Source: Margaritifera margaritifera (Eukaryota > Mollusca > Bivalvia > Unionida > Margaritiferidae). Taken from it: a stretch of 64,000 bases of DNA. The translations under genes and the position numbers were made by a program. Location: assembly GCA_029931535.1 (NCBI GenBank), contig JAQPZY010001415.1:310001-374000 (forward strand). Direction: 5' to 3'. The notes beneath the pieces were generated by a model. That model was not told the DNA's origin and did not search any database. It worked only from the letters and a program-made list of their open reading frames with translations. Of the stretch, positions 45,975 through 60,029 are shown piece after piece (the stretch's first letter is position 1; the number at the start of each line of letters is the position of its first letter).

Positions 45975-48900
45975 TATGACTGTAGTGATTATATAGGTGA
46001 CTGATTATCTGACTGTAGTGATTATATAGGTGACTGATTATATGACTGTAGTGATTATATAGGTGACTGATTATCTGACTGTAGTGATTATATAGGTGAC
46101 TGATTATATGACTGTAGTGATTATATAGGTGACTGATTATCTGACGGTAGTGATTATATAGGTGACTGATTATATGACTGTAGTGATTATATAGGTGACT
46201 GATTATCTGACTGTAGTGATTATATAGGTGACTGATTATCTGACTGTAGTGATTATATAGGTGACTGATTATCTGACTGTAGTGATTATATAGGTGACTG
46301 ATTATCTGACTGTAGTGATTATATAGGTGACTGATTATCTGACTGTAGTGATTATATAGGTGACTGATTATCTGACTGTAGTGATTATATAGGTGACTGA
46401 TTATCTGACTGTAGTGATTATATAGGTGACTGATTATCTGACTGTAGTGATTATATAGGTGACTGATTATCTGACTGTAGTGATTATATAGGTGACTGTG
46501 TATCGCATCTGACTGTAGTGATTATATAGGTGACTGATTATCTGACTGTAGTGATTATATAGGTGACTGATTATCTGACGGTAGTGATTATATAGGTGAC
46601 TGATTATCTGACGGTAGTGATTATATAGGTGACTGATTATCTGACTGTAGTGATTATATAGGTGACTGATTATCTGACTGTAGTGATTATATAGGTGACT
46701 GATTATCTGACGGTAGTGATTATATAGGTGACTGATTATCTGACTGTAGTGATTATATAGGTGACTGATTATATGACTGTAGTGATTATATAGGTGACTG
46801 ATTATATGACTGTAGTGATTATATAGGTGACTGATTATATGACTGTAGTGATTATATAGGTGACTGATTATATGACTGTAGTGATTATATAGGTGACTGA
46901 TTATCTGACTGTAGTGATTATATAGGTGACTGATTATCTGACTGTAGTGATTATATAGGTGACTGATTATATGACTGTAGTGATTATATAGGTGACTGAT
47001 TATATGACTGTAGTGATTATATAGGTGACTGATTATCTGACTGTAGTGATTATATAGGTGACTGATTATATGACTGTAGTGATTATATAGGTGACTGATT
47101 ATATGACTGTAGTGATTATATAGGTGACTGATTATCTGACTGTAGTGATTATATAGGTGACTGATTATATGACTGTAGTGATTATATAGGTGACTGATTA
47201 TCTGACTGTAGTGATTATATAGGTGACTGATTATCTGACTGTAGTGATTATATAGGTGACTGATTATCTGACTGTAGTGATTATATAGGTGACTGATTAT
47301 CTGACTGTAGTGATTATATAGGTGACTGATTATCTGACTGTAGTGATTATATAGGTGACTGATTATCTGACTGTAGTGATTATATAGGTGACTGATTATC
47401 TGACTGTAGTGATTATATAGGTGACTGATTATATGACTGTAGTGATTATATAGGTGACTGATTATATGACTGTAGTGATTATATAGGTGACTGATTATCT
47501 GACTGTAGTGATTATATAGGTGACTGATTATCTGACTGTAGTGATTATATAGGTGACTGATTATCTGACTGTAGTGATTATATAGGTGACTGATTATATG
47601 ACTGTAGTGATTATATAGGTGACTGATTATCTGACTGTAGTGATTATATAGGTGACTGATTATCTGACTGTAGTGATTATATAGGTGACTGATTATCTGA
47701 CTGTAGTGATTATATAGGTGACTGATTATTTGACTGTAGTGATTATATAGGTGACTGATTATCTGACTGTAGTGATTATATAGGTGACTGATTATCTGAC
47801 TGTAGTGATTATATAGGTGACTGATTATCTGACTGTAGTGATTATATAGGTGACTGATTATCTGACTGTAGTGATTATATAGATGACTGATTATCTGACT
47901 GTAGTGATTATATAGGTGACTGATTATCTGACTGTAGTGATTATATAGGTGACTGATTATCTGACTGTAGTGATTATATAGGTGACTGATTATCTGACTG
48001 TAGTGATTATATAGGTGACTGATTATCTGACTGTAGTGATTATATAGGTGACTGATTATCTGACTGTAGTGATTATATAGGTGACTGATTATCTGATTGT
48101 AGTGATTATATAGGTGACTGATTATCTGACTGTAGTGATTATATAGATGACTGATTATCTGACTGCAGTGATTATATAGGTGACTGATTATCTGACTGTA
48201 GTGATTATATAGGTGACTGATTATTTGACTGTAGTGATTATATAGGTGACTGGTTATCTGACTGTAGTGATTATATAGGTGACTGATTATTTGACTGTAG
48301 TGATTATATAGGTGACTGATTATCTGACGGTAGTGATTATATAGGTTACTGATTATCTGACTGTAGTGATTATATAGGTGACTGATTATCTGACGGTAGT
48401 GATTATATAGGTGACTGATTATATGACTGTAGTGATTATATAGGTGACTGATTATCTGACTGTAGTGATTATATAGGTGACTGATTATATGACTGTAGTG
48501 ATTATATAGGTGACTGATTATATGACTGTAGTGATTATATAGGTGACTGATTATCTGACTGTAGTGATTATATAGGTGACTGATTATCTGACTGTAGTGA
48601 TTATATAGGTGACTGATTATATGACTGTAGTGATTATATAGGTGACTGATTATCTGACGGTAGTGATTATATAGGTGACTGATTATCTGACTGTAGTGAT
48701 TATATAGATGACTGATTATCTGACTGTAGTGATTATATAGGTGACTGATTATCTGACGGTAGTGATTATATAGGTGACTGATTATCTGACTGTAGTGATT
48801 ATATAGGTGACTGATTATCTGACTGTAGTGATTATATAGGTGACTGATTATCTGACGGTAGTGATTATATAGGTGACTGATTATCTGACTGTAGTGATTA

Positions 48901-51900
48901 TATAGGTGACTGATTATCTGACGGTAGTGATTATATAGGTGACTGATTATCTGACTGTAGTGATTATATAGGTGACTGATTATCTGACTGTAGTGATTAT
49001 ATAGGTGACTGATTATCTGACTGTAGTGATTATATAGGTGACTGATTATCTGACTGTAGTGATTATATAGGTGACTGATTATTTGACTGTAGTGATTATA
49101 TAGGTGGCTGATTATCTGACTGTAGTGATTATATAGGTGACTGATTATCTGACTGTAGTGATTATATAGGTGACTGATTATCTGACTGTAGTGATTATAT
49201 AGGTGACTGATTATCTGACTGTAGTGATTATATAGGTGACTGATTATCTGACTGTAGTGATTATATAGGTGACTGATTATATGACTGTAGTGATTATATA
49301 GGTGACTGATTATATGACTGTAGTGATTATATAGGTGACTGATTATATGACTGTAGTGATTATATAGGTGACTGATTATATGACTGTAGTGATTATATAG
49401 GTGACTGATTATCTGACTGTAGTGATTATATAGGTGACTGATTATCTGACTGTAGTGATTATATAGGTGACTGATTATTTGACTGTAGTGATTATATAGG
49501 TGACTGATTATCTGACTGTAGTGATTATATAGGTGACTGATTATCTGACTGTAGTGATTATATAGGTGACTGATTATCTGACTGTAGTGATTATATAGGT
49601 GACTGATTATCTGACTGTAGTGATTATATAGGTGACTGATTATATGACTGTAGTGATTATATAGGTGACTGATTATATGACTGTAGTGATTATATAGGTG
49701 ACTGATTATCTGACTGTAGTGATTATATAGGTGACTGATTATCTGACTGTAGTGATTATATAGGTGACTGATTATCTGATTGTAGTGATTATATAGGTGA
49801 CTGATTATATGACTGTAGTGATTATATAGGTGACTGATTATCTGACTGTAGTGATTATATAGGTGACTGATTATCTGACTGTAGTGATTATATAGGTGAC
49901 TGAATAAGCTGACTGAAGTGATGTTATAGGTGACTGATTTATCTGACTGTAGTGATTTATATAGGTGACTGATTATCTGACTGTAGTGATTATATAGGTG
50001 ACTGATTATCTGACTGTTGAGTGATTATATAGGGGACTGATTATCTGACAGTAGTGTGATTAAAAGAGGTGACTGATTATCTGACTGTAGTGATTATATA
50101 GGTGAGACTGAGTTATCTGACTGTAGTGATTAAATAGGTGACTGATTATCTGACTGTAGTGATTATATATGTGACTGAATATCTGACTGTAGTGATTATA
50201 TATGTGACTGATTAGTCTGACTGATGTGATTACTATAGGTGACTGATTATCTGACTGTAGTGATTATATAGGTTGACTGATTATCTGACTTGTAGTGATT
50301 ATATAGAGTGACTGATATCTGACTGAAGTGATTATAATGTGACTGATTATCTGATTGTAGTGATTATATAGGTGACTGATTATATGACTGTAGTGATTAT
50401 ATAGGTGACTGATTATCTGACTGTAGTGATTATATAGGTGACTGATTATCTGACTGTAGTGATTATATAGGTGACTGATTATCTGACTGTAGTGAGTATA
50501 TAGGTGACTGATTATCTGACTGCAATGATTATATAGGTGACTGATTATCTGACTGTAGTGATTATATAGGTGACTGATTATCTGACTGTAGTGATTATAT
50601 AGGTGACTGATATCTGACTGTAGTGATTATATAGGTGACTGATTATCTGACTGTAGTGATTATATAGGTGACTGATTATCTGACTGTAGTGATTATATAG
50701 GTGACTGATTATCTGACTGTAGTGATTATATAGGTGACTGATTTATCTGACGGTAGTGATTATATAGGGACTGATTATCTGACTGTAGTGATTATATAGG
50801 TGACTGATTATCTGACTGTAGTGATTATATAGGTGACTGATTATCTGACGGTAGTGATTATATAGGTGACTGATTATATGACTGTAGTGATTATATAGGT
50901 GTATGATTATCTGTACTGTAGTGATTATATAGGTGACTGATTATATGACTGTAGTGATTATATAGGTGACTGATTTATCTGACTGTAGTGATTATATATG
51001 TGACTGATTATCTGACTGTAGTGATTATATAGGTGACTGATTATCTGACGGTAGGTGATTATATAGGTGACCTGATTATCTGACTGTAGTGATTATATAG
51101 AGTGACTGATTATCTGACTGTAGTGATTATATAGGATGACTCGATTATCTGACGGTAGTGATTATATAGGTGAATGATTATCTGACAGTAGTGATTCTAT
51201 AGGTTGACTGATTATCTGACGGTAGTGATTTATAAGGTGAGCTGTTTATCTGACTGTAGTGAATTATATAGATGACTGATTATCTGACTGTAGTGGATTA
51301 TATAGGGTGAATAGATTATCTGACGGTAGTGATTATATAATATAGGTGACTGTTTATCTGACTGTAGTGATTATATAGGTGACTGATTATCTGACTGTAG
51401 TGATTATATAGGTGACTGATTATCTGACTGTAGTGATTAGTATAGGGTGACTGATTATCTGACTGTAGTGATTATATAGGTGACTGATTATCTGACTGTA
51501 GTGATTATATAGGTGACTGATTATCTGACTGTAGTGATTATATAGGTGACTGATTATCTGACTGTAGTGATTATAATAGGTGACTGACTTATCTGACTGA
51601 AGTGATTATATAGGTTTACTGATTATCTGACTGTAGTGATTATATAGGTGACTGATTAACTGACTGTAGTGTTTATATATGTGTGACTGATTATCGACTG
51701 TAGTGGATTACGATAGGTGACTGATTATCTGAACTGTACAGTGATTATATAGGTGTGACTGATTATTCTGACTGTAGTGATTATATAGGTGACTGATTAT
51801 CTGACTGTAGTGATTATATAGGATGACTGATTACATTACTGTAGTGATTATAGTAGGTGACTGATTATCTGACTGTAGTGATTATATAGGGTGACTGATT

Positions 51901-54900
51901 ATAGTGACTGTAGTGATTATATATGGTGACTGAGATATTGACTGTAGTGATTATATAGGTGACTGATTATATGACTGTAGTGATTAATATAGGTGACTGA
52001 TTATCTGACTGTAGTGATTATATAGGGTGACTGATTATCTGACTGTAGTGATTATATAGGGTGACTGATTATTCTGAATGTAGTGATTATATAGGTGACT
52101 GATTATCTGACTGTAGTGGATTATATAGGTGACTGATTATCTTACTGTAGTGATTATATAGGTGACTGATTATCTGACTGTAGTGATTATATAGGTGACT
52201 GGATTATCTGACTGTAGTGATTATATAGGTTGACTGATTATCTTGACTGTAGTGATTATTATAGGTGACTGATTATCTGACTGTAGTGATTATATAGGTG
52301 ACTGATTATCTGACTGTAGTGATTATATAGGTGACTGATTATTCTGACTGTAGTGATTATATAGTGACTGATTATCTGACTGTAGTGATTATATAGGTGA
52401 CTGATTATATTATCTGACTGTAGTGATTATATAGGTGACTGATTATCTGACTGGTAGTGATTAGATGAGGTGACTGATTATCTGACCTGTAGTGATTATA
52501 TAGGTGACTGATTATCTGACTGTAGTGATTATATAGGTGACTGTTTATCTGACTGGTAGTGATTTATATAGGTAGACTGATTATTCTGACTGTATGATTA
52601 TATAGGTGACTGATTATCTGACTGTAGTGATTATATAGGTGACTGATTATCTGACCTGTAGTGATTATATAGGTGACTGATTATATGACTGTAGTGATAT
52701 ATAGGTGACTGATTATCTGACTGTAGTGATTATATAGGTGTGACTGATTATCTGACTGTAGATGATTATATAGGTGACTGATTATCTGACTGTAGTGATT
52801 ATATAGGTGACTGATTATCTGACTGTAGTGATTATATAGGTGACTGGATTATCTGACTGTAGTGATTATAAGGTGACTGATTAGTTGACTGTAAGTGATA
52901 TATATAGGTGACTGATTAAGCTGACTGTAGTGATTATAGTTAAGTGTCACTGATTAATCTGACTGTAGTGATTATATAGGTGACCTGATTATATGACTGT
53001 AGTGATTATATAGGATGACTGATTATCTGACTGTAGTGATTATATAGAGTGACTGATCTATCTGACTGTAGTGATTATATAGGTGACTGATTATATGACT
53101 GTAGTGATAATATAGGTGACTGATTATCTGACTGTAGTGATTATATAGTGACTGATTATCTGACTGTAGTGATTATATAGTGGACTGATTATCTGACGGT
53201 AGTGATTATATAGGTGACTGATTATCTGACTGTAGTGATTATATAGGTGACTGATTATCTGACTGTAGTGATTATATAGATGACTGATTATCTGACAGTA
53301 TTGATTAAATAGATGACTGATTATATGAAGGTAGTGATAATATAGGTGACTGATTATCTGACTGTAGTGATTATATAGGTGACTAGATTATCTGACTGTA
53401 GTGATTATATAGGTGACTGATTATATGACTGTATTGATTTTATAGGTGATTGATTATCTGACTGTAGTGATTATATAGGTGACTGATTATCTGACTGTAG
53501 TGATTATAAAGGTGACTGATTATCTGACTGTAGTGATTATATAGGTGACTGATTATATGACTGTAGTGATTATATAGGTGACTGATTATCTGACGGTAGT
53601 GATTATATAGGTGACTGATTATCTGACTGTAGTGATTATATAGATGACTGATTATCTGACGGTAGTGATTATATAGATGACTGATTATCTGACGGTAGTG
53701 ATTATATAGATGACTGATTATCTGACTGTAGTGATTATATAGGTGACTGATTATCTGACGGTAGTGATTATATAGGTGACTGATTATCTGACTGTAGTGA
53801 TTATATAGGTGACTGATTATCTGACTGTAGTGATTATATAGGTGACTGATTATCTGACGGTAGTGATTATATAGGTGACTGATTATCTGACTGTAGTGAT
53901 TATATAGGTGACTGATTATCTGACGGTAGTGATTATATAGGTGACTGATTATCTGACTGTAGTGATTATATAGGTGACTGATTATCTGACTGTAGTGATT
54001 ATATAGGTGACTGATTATCTGACTGTAGTGATTATATAGGTGACTGATTATCTGACTGTAGTGATTATATAGGTGACTGATTATCTGACTGTAGTGATTA
54101 TATAGGTGACTGATTATTTGACTGTAGTGATTATATAGGTGACTGATTATCTGACTGTAGTGATTATATAGGTGACTGATTATCTGACTGTAGTGATTAT
54201 ATAGGTGACTGATTATCTGACTGTAGTGATTATATAGGTGACTGATTATCTGACTGTAGTGATTATATAGGTGACTGATTATCTGACTGTAGTGATTATA
54301 TAGGTGACTGATTATCTGACTGTAGTGATTATATAGGTGACTGATTATCTGACTGTAGTGATATATAGGTGTCTGTTTATCTGACTGTAGTGATTATATA
54401 GGTGTCTGTTTATCTGAGTGTAGTGTTTATATAGGTGACTGATTATCTGACGTAGTGATTATATAAGGTGACTGACTGTAGTGATTATATAGGTGACTGA
54501 TTATCTGACTGTAGTGATTATATAGGTGACTGATTATCTGACTGTAGTGATTATAGGTGACTGATTATCTGACTGTAGTGATTATATAGGTGACTGATTA
54601 TCTGACTGTAGTGATTATATAGGTGACTGATTATCTGACTGTAGTGATTATATAGGTGACTGATTATCTGACTGTAGTGATTATATAGGTGACTGATTAT
54701 TCTGACTGTAGTGATTATATAGGTGACTGATTATATGACTGTAGTGATTAATATAGGTGACTGATTATCTGACTGTAGTGATTATATATGTGACTGATTA
54801 TTGATTATATAGGTGACTGATTATCTGACTGTAGTGATTATATAGGTGACTGATTATCTGACTGTATAGTGATTATATAGGTGACTGATTATCTGACTGT

Positions 54901-57355
54901 AGTGATTATATAGGTGACTGATTAATCTGACTGTAGTGATTATATAGGTGACTGATTATCTGACTGTAGTGATTATATAGGTGATTGATTAATATGACTG
55001 TTGTGATTATATAGGTGACTGATTATCTGACTGCAGTGATTATATAGGTGACTGATTATCTGACTGAAGTGATTATATAGGTGACGTGATTATCTGACTG
55101 TAGTGATTATATAGGTGACTGATTATCTGACTGTAGTGATTATATAGATGACTGATTATCTGACTGTAGTGATTATATAGGTGACTGATTATCTGAACTG
55201 TAGTGATTATATAGGTGACTGATTATCTGACTGTAGTGATTATATAGGTGACTGATTATCTGACTGTAGGGACTTATATAGGTGACTGATTATCTGACTG
55301 TAGTGATTATATAGGTGACTGATTATCTGACTGTAGTGATTATATAGGTGACTGATTATCTGACTGGTGACTGGATTATCTGACGGTACGTGATTTTATT
55401 GGTGACTGATATCTGACTGTAGTGATTATATAGGTGACTGATTATCTGACTGTAGTGATTATATAGGTGACTGATTATATGACTGTTAGTGATTATATTG
55501 GTGACTGATTATCTGACCTGTAGTGATTATATAGGGTTGACTGATTATCTGACTGTAGTGATGTATATAGGTGACATGATTATCTGACTGTAGTGATTAT
55601 ATAGGTGACTGATTATTGGACTTGTAGTGTATTAATAGGTTGACTGATTTATCTGACTGTAGTGATTAATATAGGTGAACTGATTATCGGAACTTGTAGT
55701 GATTATATAGGTGACTGATTATCTGACTGTAGTGATTATATAGGTGACTGTTTATCTGATTGTAGTGATTATATAGGTGACTGATTATCTGACTGGTAGT
55801 GAATTATATAGACTGACTGATTATATGACTGTAGTGCTGTATATAGGTGACTGATTATCTGACTGTAGTGATTATATAGGTGACTGATTATCTGACAGTA
55901 GTGATTATATAGATGACTGATTATCTGACTGCAGTGATTATATAGGTGACTGATTATCTGACTGCAGTGATTATATAGGTGACTGATTATCTGACTGTAG
56001 TGATTATATAGATGACTGATTACCTGACTGCAGTGATTATATAGGTGACTGATTATCTGACTGTAGTGATTATATAGGTGACTGATTATATGACTGTAGT
56101 GATTATATAGGTGACTGATTATCTGACTGTAGTGATTATATAGGTGACTGATTATCTGACTGTAGTGATTATATAGGTGACTGATTATCTGACTGTAGTG
56201 ATTATATAGGTGACTGATTATCTGACTGTAGTGATTATATAGGTGACTGATTATCTGACTGTAGTGATTATATAGGTGACTGATTATATGACTGTAGTGA
56301 TTATATAGGTGACTGATTATCTGACTGTAGTGATTATATAGGTGACTGATTATCTGACTGTAGTGATTATATAGGTGACTGATTATATGACGTAGTGATT
56401 ATATAGGTGACTGATTATCTGACTGTAGTGATTATATAGGTGACTGATTATCTGACTGTAGTGATTATATAGGTGACTGATTATCTGACGGTAGTGATTA
56501 TATAGGTGACTGATTATCTGACTGTAGTGATTATATAGGTGACTGATTATCTGACTGTAGTGATTATATAGGTGACTGATTATCTGGACGTAGTGATTAT
56601 ATAGGTGACTGATTATCTGACTGTAGTGGATTATATAGGTGATCTGATTATCTGACGGTTGTGATTATATAGGTGACTGATTATCTGACTGTAGTGATTA
56701 TATAGGTGACTGATTATCTGACTGTAGTGATTATATAGGTGACTGGATTATCTGACTGTATGATTATATAGGTGACTGATTATCTGACTGTAGTGATTAT
56801 ATAGGTGACTGATTATTTGACTGTAGTGATTATATAGGTGACTGATTATCTGACTGTAGTGATTATATAGGTGACTGATTATCTGACTGTAGTGATTATA
56901 TAGGTGACTGATTATCTGACGGTAGTGATTATATAGGTGACTGATTATCTGACTGTAGTGATTATATAGGTGACTGATTATCTGACTGTAGTGATTATAT
57001 AGGTGACTGATTATCTGACTGTAGTGATTATATAGGTGACTGATTATCTGACTGTAGTGATTATATAGGTGACTGATTATTTGACTGTAGTGATTATATA
57101 GGTGACTGATTATCTGACTGTAGTGATTATATAGGTGACTGATTATCTGACTGTAGTGATTATATAGGTGACTGATTATCTGACGGTAGTGATTATATAG
57201 GTGACTGATTATCTGACTGTAGTGATTATATAGGTGACTGATTATATGACTGTAGTGATTATATAGGTGACTGATTATCTGACTGTAGTGATTATATAGG
57301 TGACTGATTATTTGACTGTAGTGATTATATAGGTGACTGATTATCTGACGGTAGT
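45975..57355. repeat. 33-bp minisatellite, about 345 copies, 11.4 kb
   Basis: The consensus is tgattatataggtgactgat tatctgactgtag. Common variants are tatATgactg, tatTtgactg, tgacGGtag and atagAtgac. The array is almost regular at 45975-49895, 53500-54360 and 55860-57355. In between (about 49896-53500 and 54360-55860) it is riddled with one- to three-base insertions and deletions. One unit near 46498 carries gtgtatcgcatctgactg, similar to the left border sequence at 45964. The 307-codon minus frame is an artefact of the 3n period. Confidence 0.98.
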
Positions 57356-57845
57356 GCTTGTATTGTTGGCTGGTTATATGACAGTAGCGATTGTATTGGT
57401 GATTGACTCTACGACAGTAGTGTTTGCTTTGTTGACTGGTTATATGACAGTAGCGATTGTATTGGTGATTGACTATACGACAGTATTGCTTGTATAGGTG
57501 ACTTATTATATTATGGTAGAGACTGTGTTGTTGACTGATTATATGACAGTAGTGATTGCATGGGTGACGGATTATATGAAGGTAGTACTTGCTTGGGTGA
57601 CTGATTATATGAAGGTAGTACTTGCTTGGGTGACTGATTATATGATGGTAGTGATTGTATTGATGACTCATTATATGACTGTTGTGATTGTATGAGTGAC
57701 TGAATATATGACGGTAGTGTATGATTGGGTGACCGATTATATCACGATAGTCCTTGTATGGGTGACTGATTATATCACGGCAGTGATTGTACGGGTGACT
57801 CGTTGTATGACGGTAGTCCTTGTATGGGTGACTGATTATATAGAC
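57356..57845. repeat. Degenerate border of the 33-bp array
   Basis: About 15 strongly diverged copies (for example gactgattatatgaaggtag tacttgcttgggt) with the same period. They look older than the main array. Confidence 0.85.
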
Positions 57846-57879
57846 CTGATCGAGGCTTTGAGCACAAGACTAGACATTT

Positions 57880-58350
57880 ACCTAAAAATCAGTAGTCAAA
57901 AATCATGATACAACTAAGGGGAAAATCAGTATTCAGAAATCCTGATACAACTGAAGGGAAAACTCAGTAGTCAGTGTCAGCAATCCTGGTGCAACTAAAG
58001 GAAAAACTGAGCAGTAAAACATAAAACAATCATGATACAACTAAGTGAAAACTCATTTGTAAAAAATCATGATACAACTAAGGAGAAATTCACTAGCCAG
58101 AAAGTATGATACAACTAAGGGAAAAACTCAGTGGTCAGAAATCATGATACAACTAAGGGGAAAACCCAATAGTTAGAAATCATGATACAACTAAGGGGGA
58201 AACTCAGTAGTCGGATAGGATGATACAACTTAAGGGAAACCAAAGTAGTAAAAAGCCATGATCCAAATAAAGGAAAAACTCAGTAGTCAGAAATTATGAT
58301 ACAACTAAGGGAGAAAACAGCAGTGAAAAATCATGATACAACTAAGGGGA
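57880..58350. repeat. Second 38-bp minisatellite, degenerate, about twelve copies
   Basis: Unit like aaatcatgatacaactaagg ggaaaactcagtagtcag with length variation. It follows the 33-bp array. Confidence 0.85.
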
Positions 58351-59212
58351 AGTTAAAATTTTCCTAAGAATATTTAATTGGAATGAAAATGATAGAACTG
58401 AACATTTCAGTCTGTATTATCTAATAGATATGTGATATCGAGGGGTCCGGTAAATTCTTAGCCTAAATGCTAATGTTTCATGACTTCTGATATAGGAGGA
58501 TTATCCTTTCTTCGATTTATTACCTAGCCTATGACAGCGGAGGAGACGTATGTAAATCAGTCGTGCTTGTATGTGTGCGTTAGCATATAAAAAAAAACTC
58601 TATTAAAGTTTCGAGTGAATTCAGTGATGGATGGTAAGATTATTGAGTGAGAGTGACACAGGAAAGAAATTGTTGGATTTTTGCGCCTGTTCATCAACAG
58701 CTGATATAGTATTGCTTCGATGAACCCTAATCCAAATACGTGTGCAATCGGTAGGACGATAGAATTGCCGCCATCCTACGAACATCAATAACTAACCACT
58801 GTTGTGTATACACTACTGCATGTAACAGCTCTCGGCTGATAAGGAAATGAGCGGGAAGAGTTTGAATCTACAGATGTCACTCTAAATACCTAATTGTAAC
58901 ATCTAAGCAAATCAAAAAACTTAAAGATGGATCATTCTTCTGATAACAGGGTTTTATTATGTCTTCCCGTGGTTAATTTAGCAATATATTATTTTCGTTA
59001 GGTATTATTTTCGTTATATATCGGGACTTATTGATATGGTTGATCTGTGTATTAAATGATGATGATGACGATATCGACGATGACGACGACAATGAATATG
59101 ATTATTATTATAACTACGTAAATGATTGCGGTGACAGCAACAATGATAACGACGACGATGATGCAGCTGCTGCTGATGATGATGATGACAACAATGATAA
59201 ATATTTTCGCAG

Positions 59213-59380
59213 GAGACGGCCAAGTAAGTGAGGCGGAGTTTCTTAAACACTGGACTGACCTGAATTTGGGACAGAATGATACTGCATTGATGCTGTTTAC
59301 CCGAGCAGATACGGACCGGGACGGGCATATCAGTAGAAATCCGGACATGGGCCGAGTCTTCTATTACTTTGACAGAGATG
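59213..59380 (+). CDS. Secreted EF-hand protein, coding exon 3
   Basis: The acceptor atattttcgcag ends at 59212 and the donor GTAAAA begins at 59381. It encodes residues 65-119: the rest of EF loop 2 (DGQVSEAE, completing D61-D63-D65-Q67-S69-E72), the exiting helix FLKHWTDLNLG, LMLFTRAD and EF loop 3 (DTDRDGHISRNP, with Pro instead of Glu at position 12). It ends with VFYYFDRD, the start of EF loop 4. Phase 1 at both ends. The 95-codon frame from 59122 begins in intron sequence, so its Met is not a start. Confidence 0.85.
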
Positions 59381-59885
59381 GTAAAAAAACAACATTGGAA
59401 TTAAATTAAGGGACAAATATACAGGAAAATTACAGTCAGAGGCAAGAAATTATAGAAAATCTAACCAACCATATTCAAAGATATTGAAAGCTAAGTATAT
59501 CGACCTTAATTCTTAATATTTAAATGAAAGTGATAATGCTAATCGAAGTCCTTGATGACGGTTTGACGCCCTACTTTGATACAATCACTATTTAAAATTC
59601 CTAATAAGTTTCACCAGTATTTCCAGGACAAATAATTGATTGTATATCAATATGGAAGGCAAATAAAGTCCAGTGTATGTCTAACAAAAGAAATCGTATT
59701 AATTTCCACAAATATTACCCTATGCGAGCCTTTGGTGGAACATTTCCGACTAACTTTTCTCAGGTCTAAAGCTTTCATTTTTTCCTGGCATGGCCATTTA
59801 TTTTTTTATTTTTAAGCCTTTGCTAGCTCTTTGCATCTTTAAAAAATCTATCTGAGTGATTATTGATTCAGCGTTCTTTTTTCAG

Positions 59886-59944
59886 GTGATCATAAGGTGA
59901 GCTTGCCTGAATTCATTACGGTTTGGTACAGTCTTTCCAGCTAA
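59886..59944 (+). CDS. Secreted EF-hand protein, coding exon 4 (C-terminus)
   Basis: The acceptor ttctttttttcag ends at 59885. It encodes DHKVSLPEFITVWYSLSS and a TAA at 59942-59944, completing canonical EF loop 4 (D117, D119, D121, K123, S125, E128). AATAAA at 59981-59986 is a suitable polyadenylation signal 37 bases after the stop. Confidence 0.85.
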
Positions 59945-60029
59945 TTGACCATTTGTCAAGTCCATTATCATAAAATGTAAAATAAATATCTATCCTGTCA
60001 TCCATAGTTCTTACTTTCCCATTTTTAAT

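Larger units (their letters stand above)
44601..59212 (+). other. Intron 2 of the EF-hand gene (14.6 kb, mostly minisatellite)
   Basis: It interrupts the codon of Gly at position 4 of EF loop 2. More than 80% of it is tandem repeat: (TA)n(GA)n, a 45-bp array, a 38-bp array, the 33-bp array and a second 38-bp array. 58351-59040 has nothing recognised; 59046-59190 has short (GAT)n-like runs. Confidence 0.8.
36657..59944 (+). other. Gene model: secreted EF-hand calcium-binding protein, four coding exons
   Basis: Four coding exons (36657-36700, 44455-44600, 59213-59380, 59886-59944) join in frame, with phase 2, 1 and 1 introns and GT-AG borders throughout, into 138 residues. The protein has a signal peptide (residues 1-18, cleavage likely after VIA). 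It then has a degenerate EF loop (about 39-52), a canonical loop DIDGDGQVSEAE (61-72), a loop with Pro at position 12 (96-107) and a canonical loop DRDGDHKVSLPE (117-128). It should bind calcium outside the cell or in the secretory pathway; small secreted EF-hand proteins are common in mollusc mantle and haemolymph, but this role is inference. A polyadenylation signal AATAAA lies at 59981-59986. Introns are 7754, 14612 and 505 bp. Confidence 0.85.

Noticed and set aside
45975..57355. CRISPR-like array
   Set aside because: The 33-bp units are directly abutting with no unique spacers, and the DNA is eukaryotic.
56748..57671. 307-codon minus frame with IISHLYNHYSQ repeats
   Set aside because: An eleven-residue period is the 33-bp minisatellite read on the minus strand; the rest of the array carries frame-breaking indels.
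59031..59231. Acidic 66-codon plus frame and His-rich minus frame
   Set aside because: GAT/GAC-rich intron sequence just before exon 3; the frame does not continue into the exon in the correct phase.
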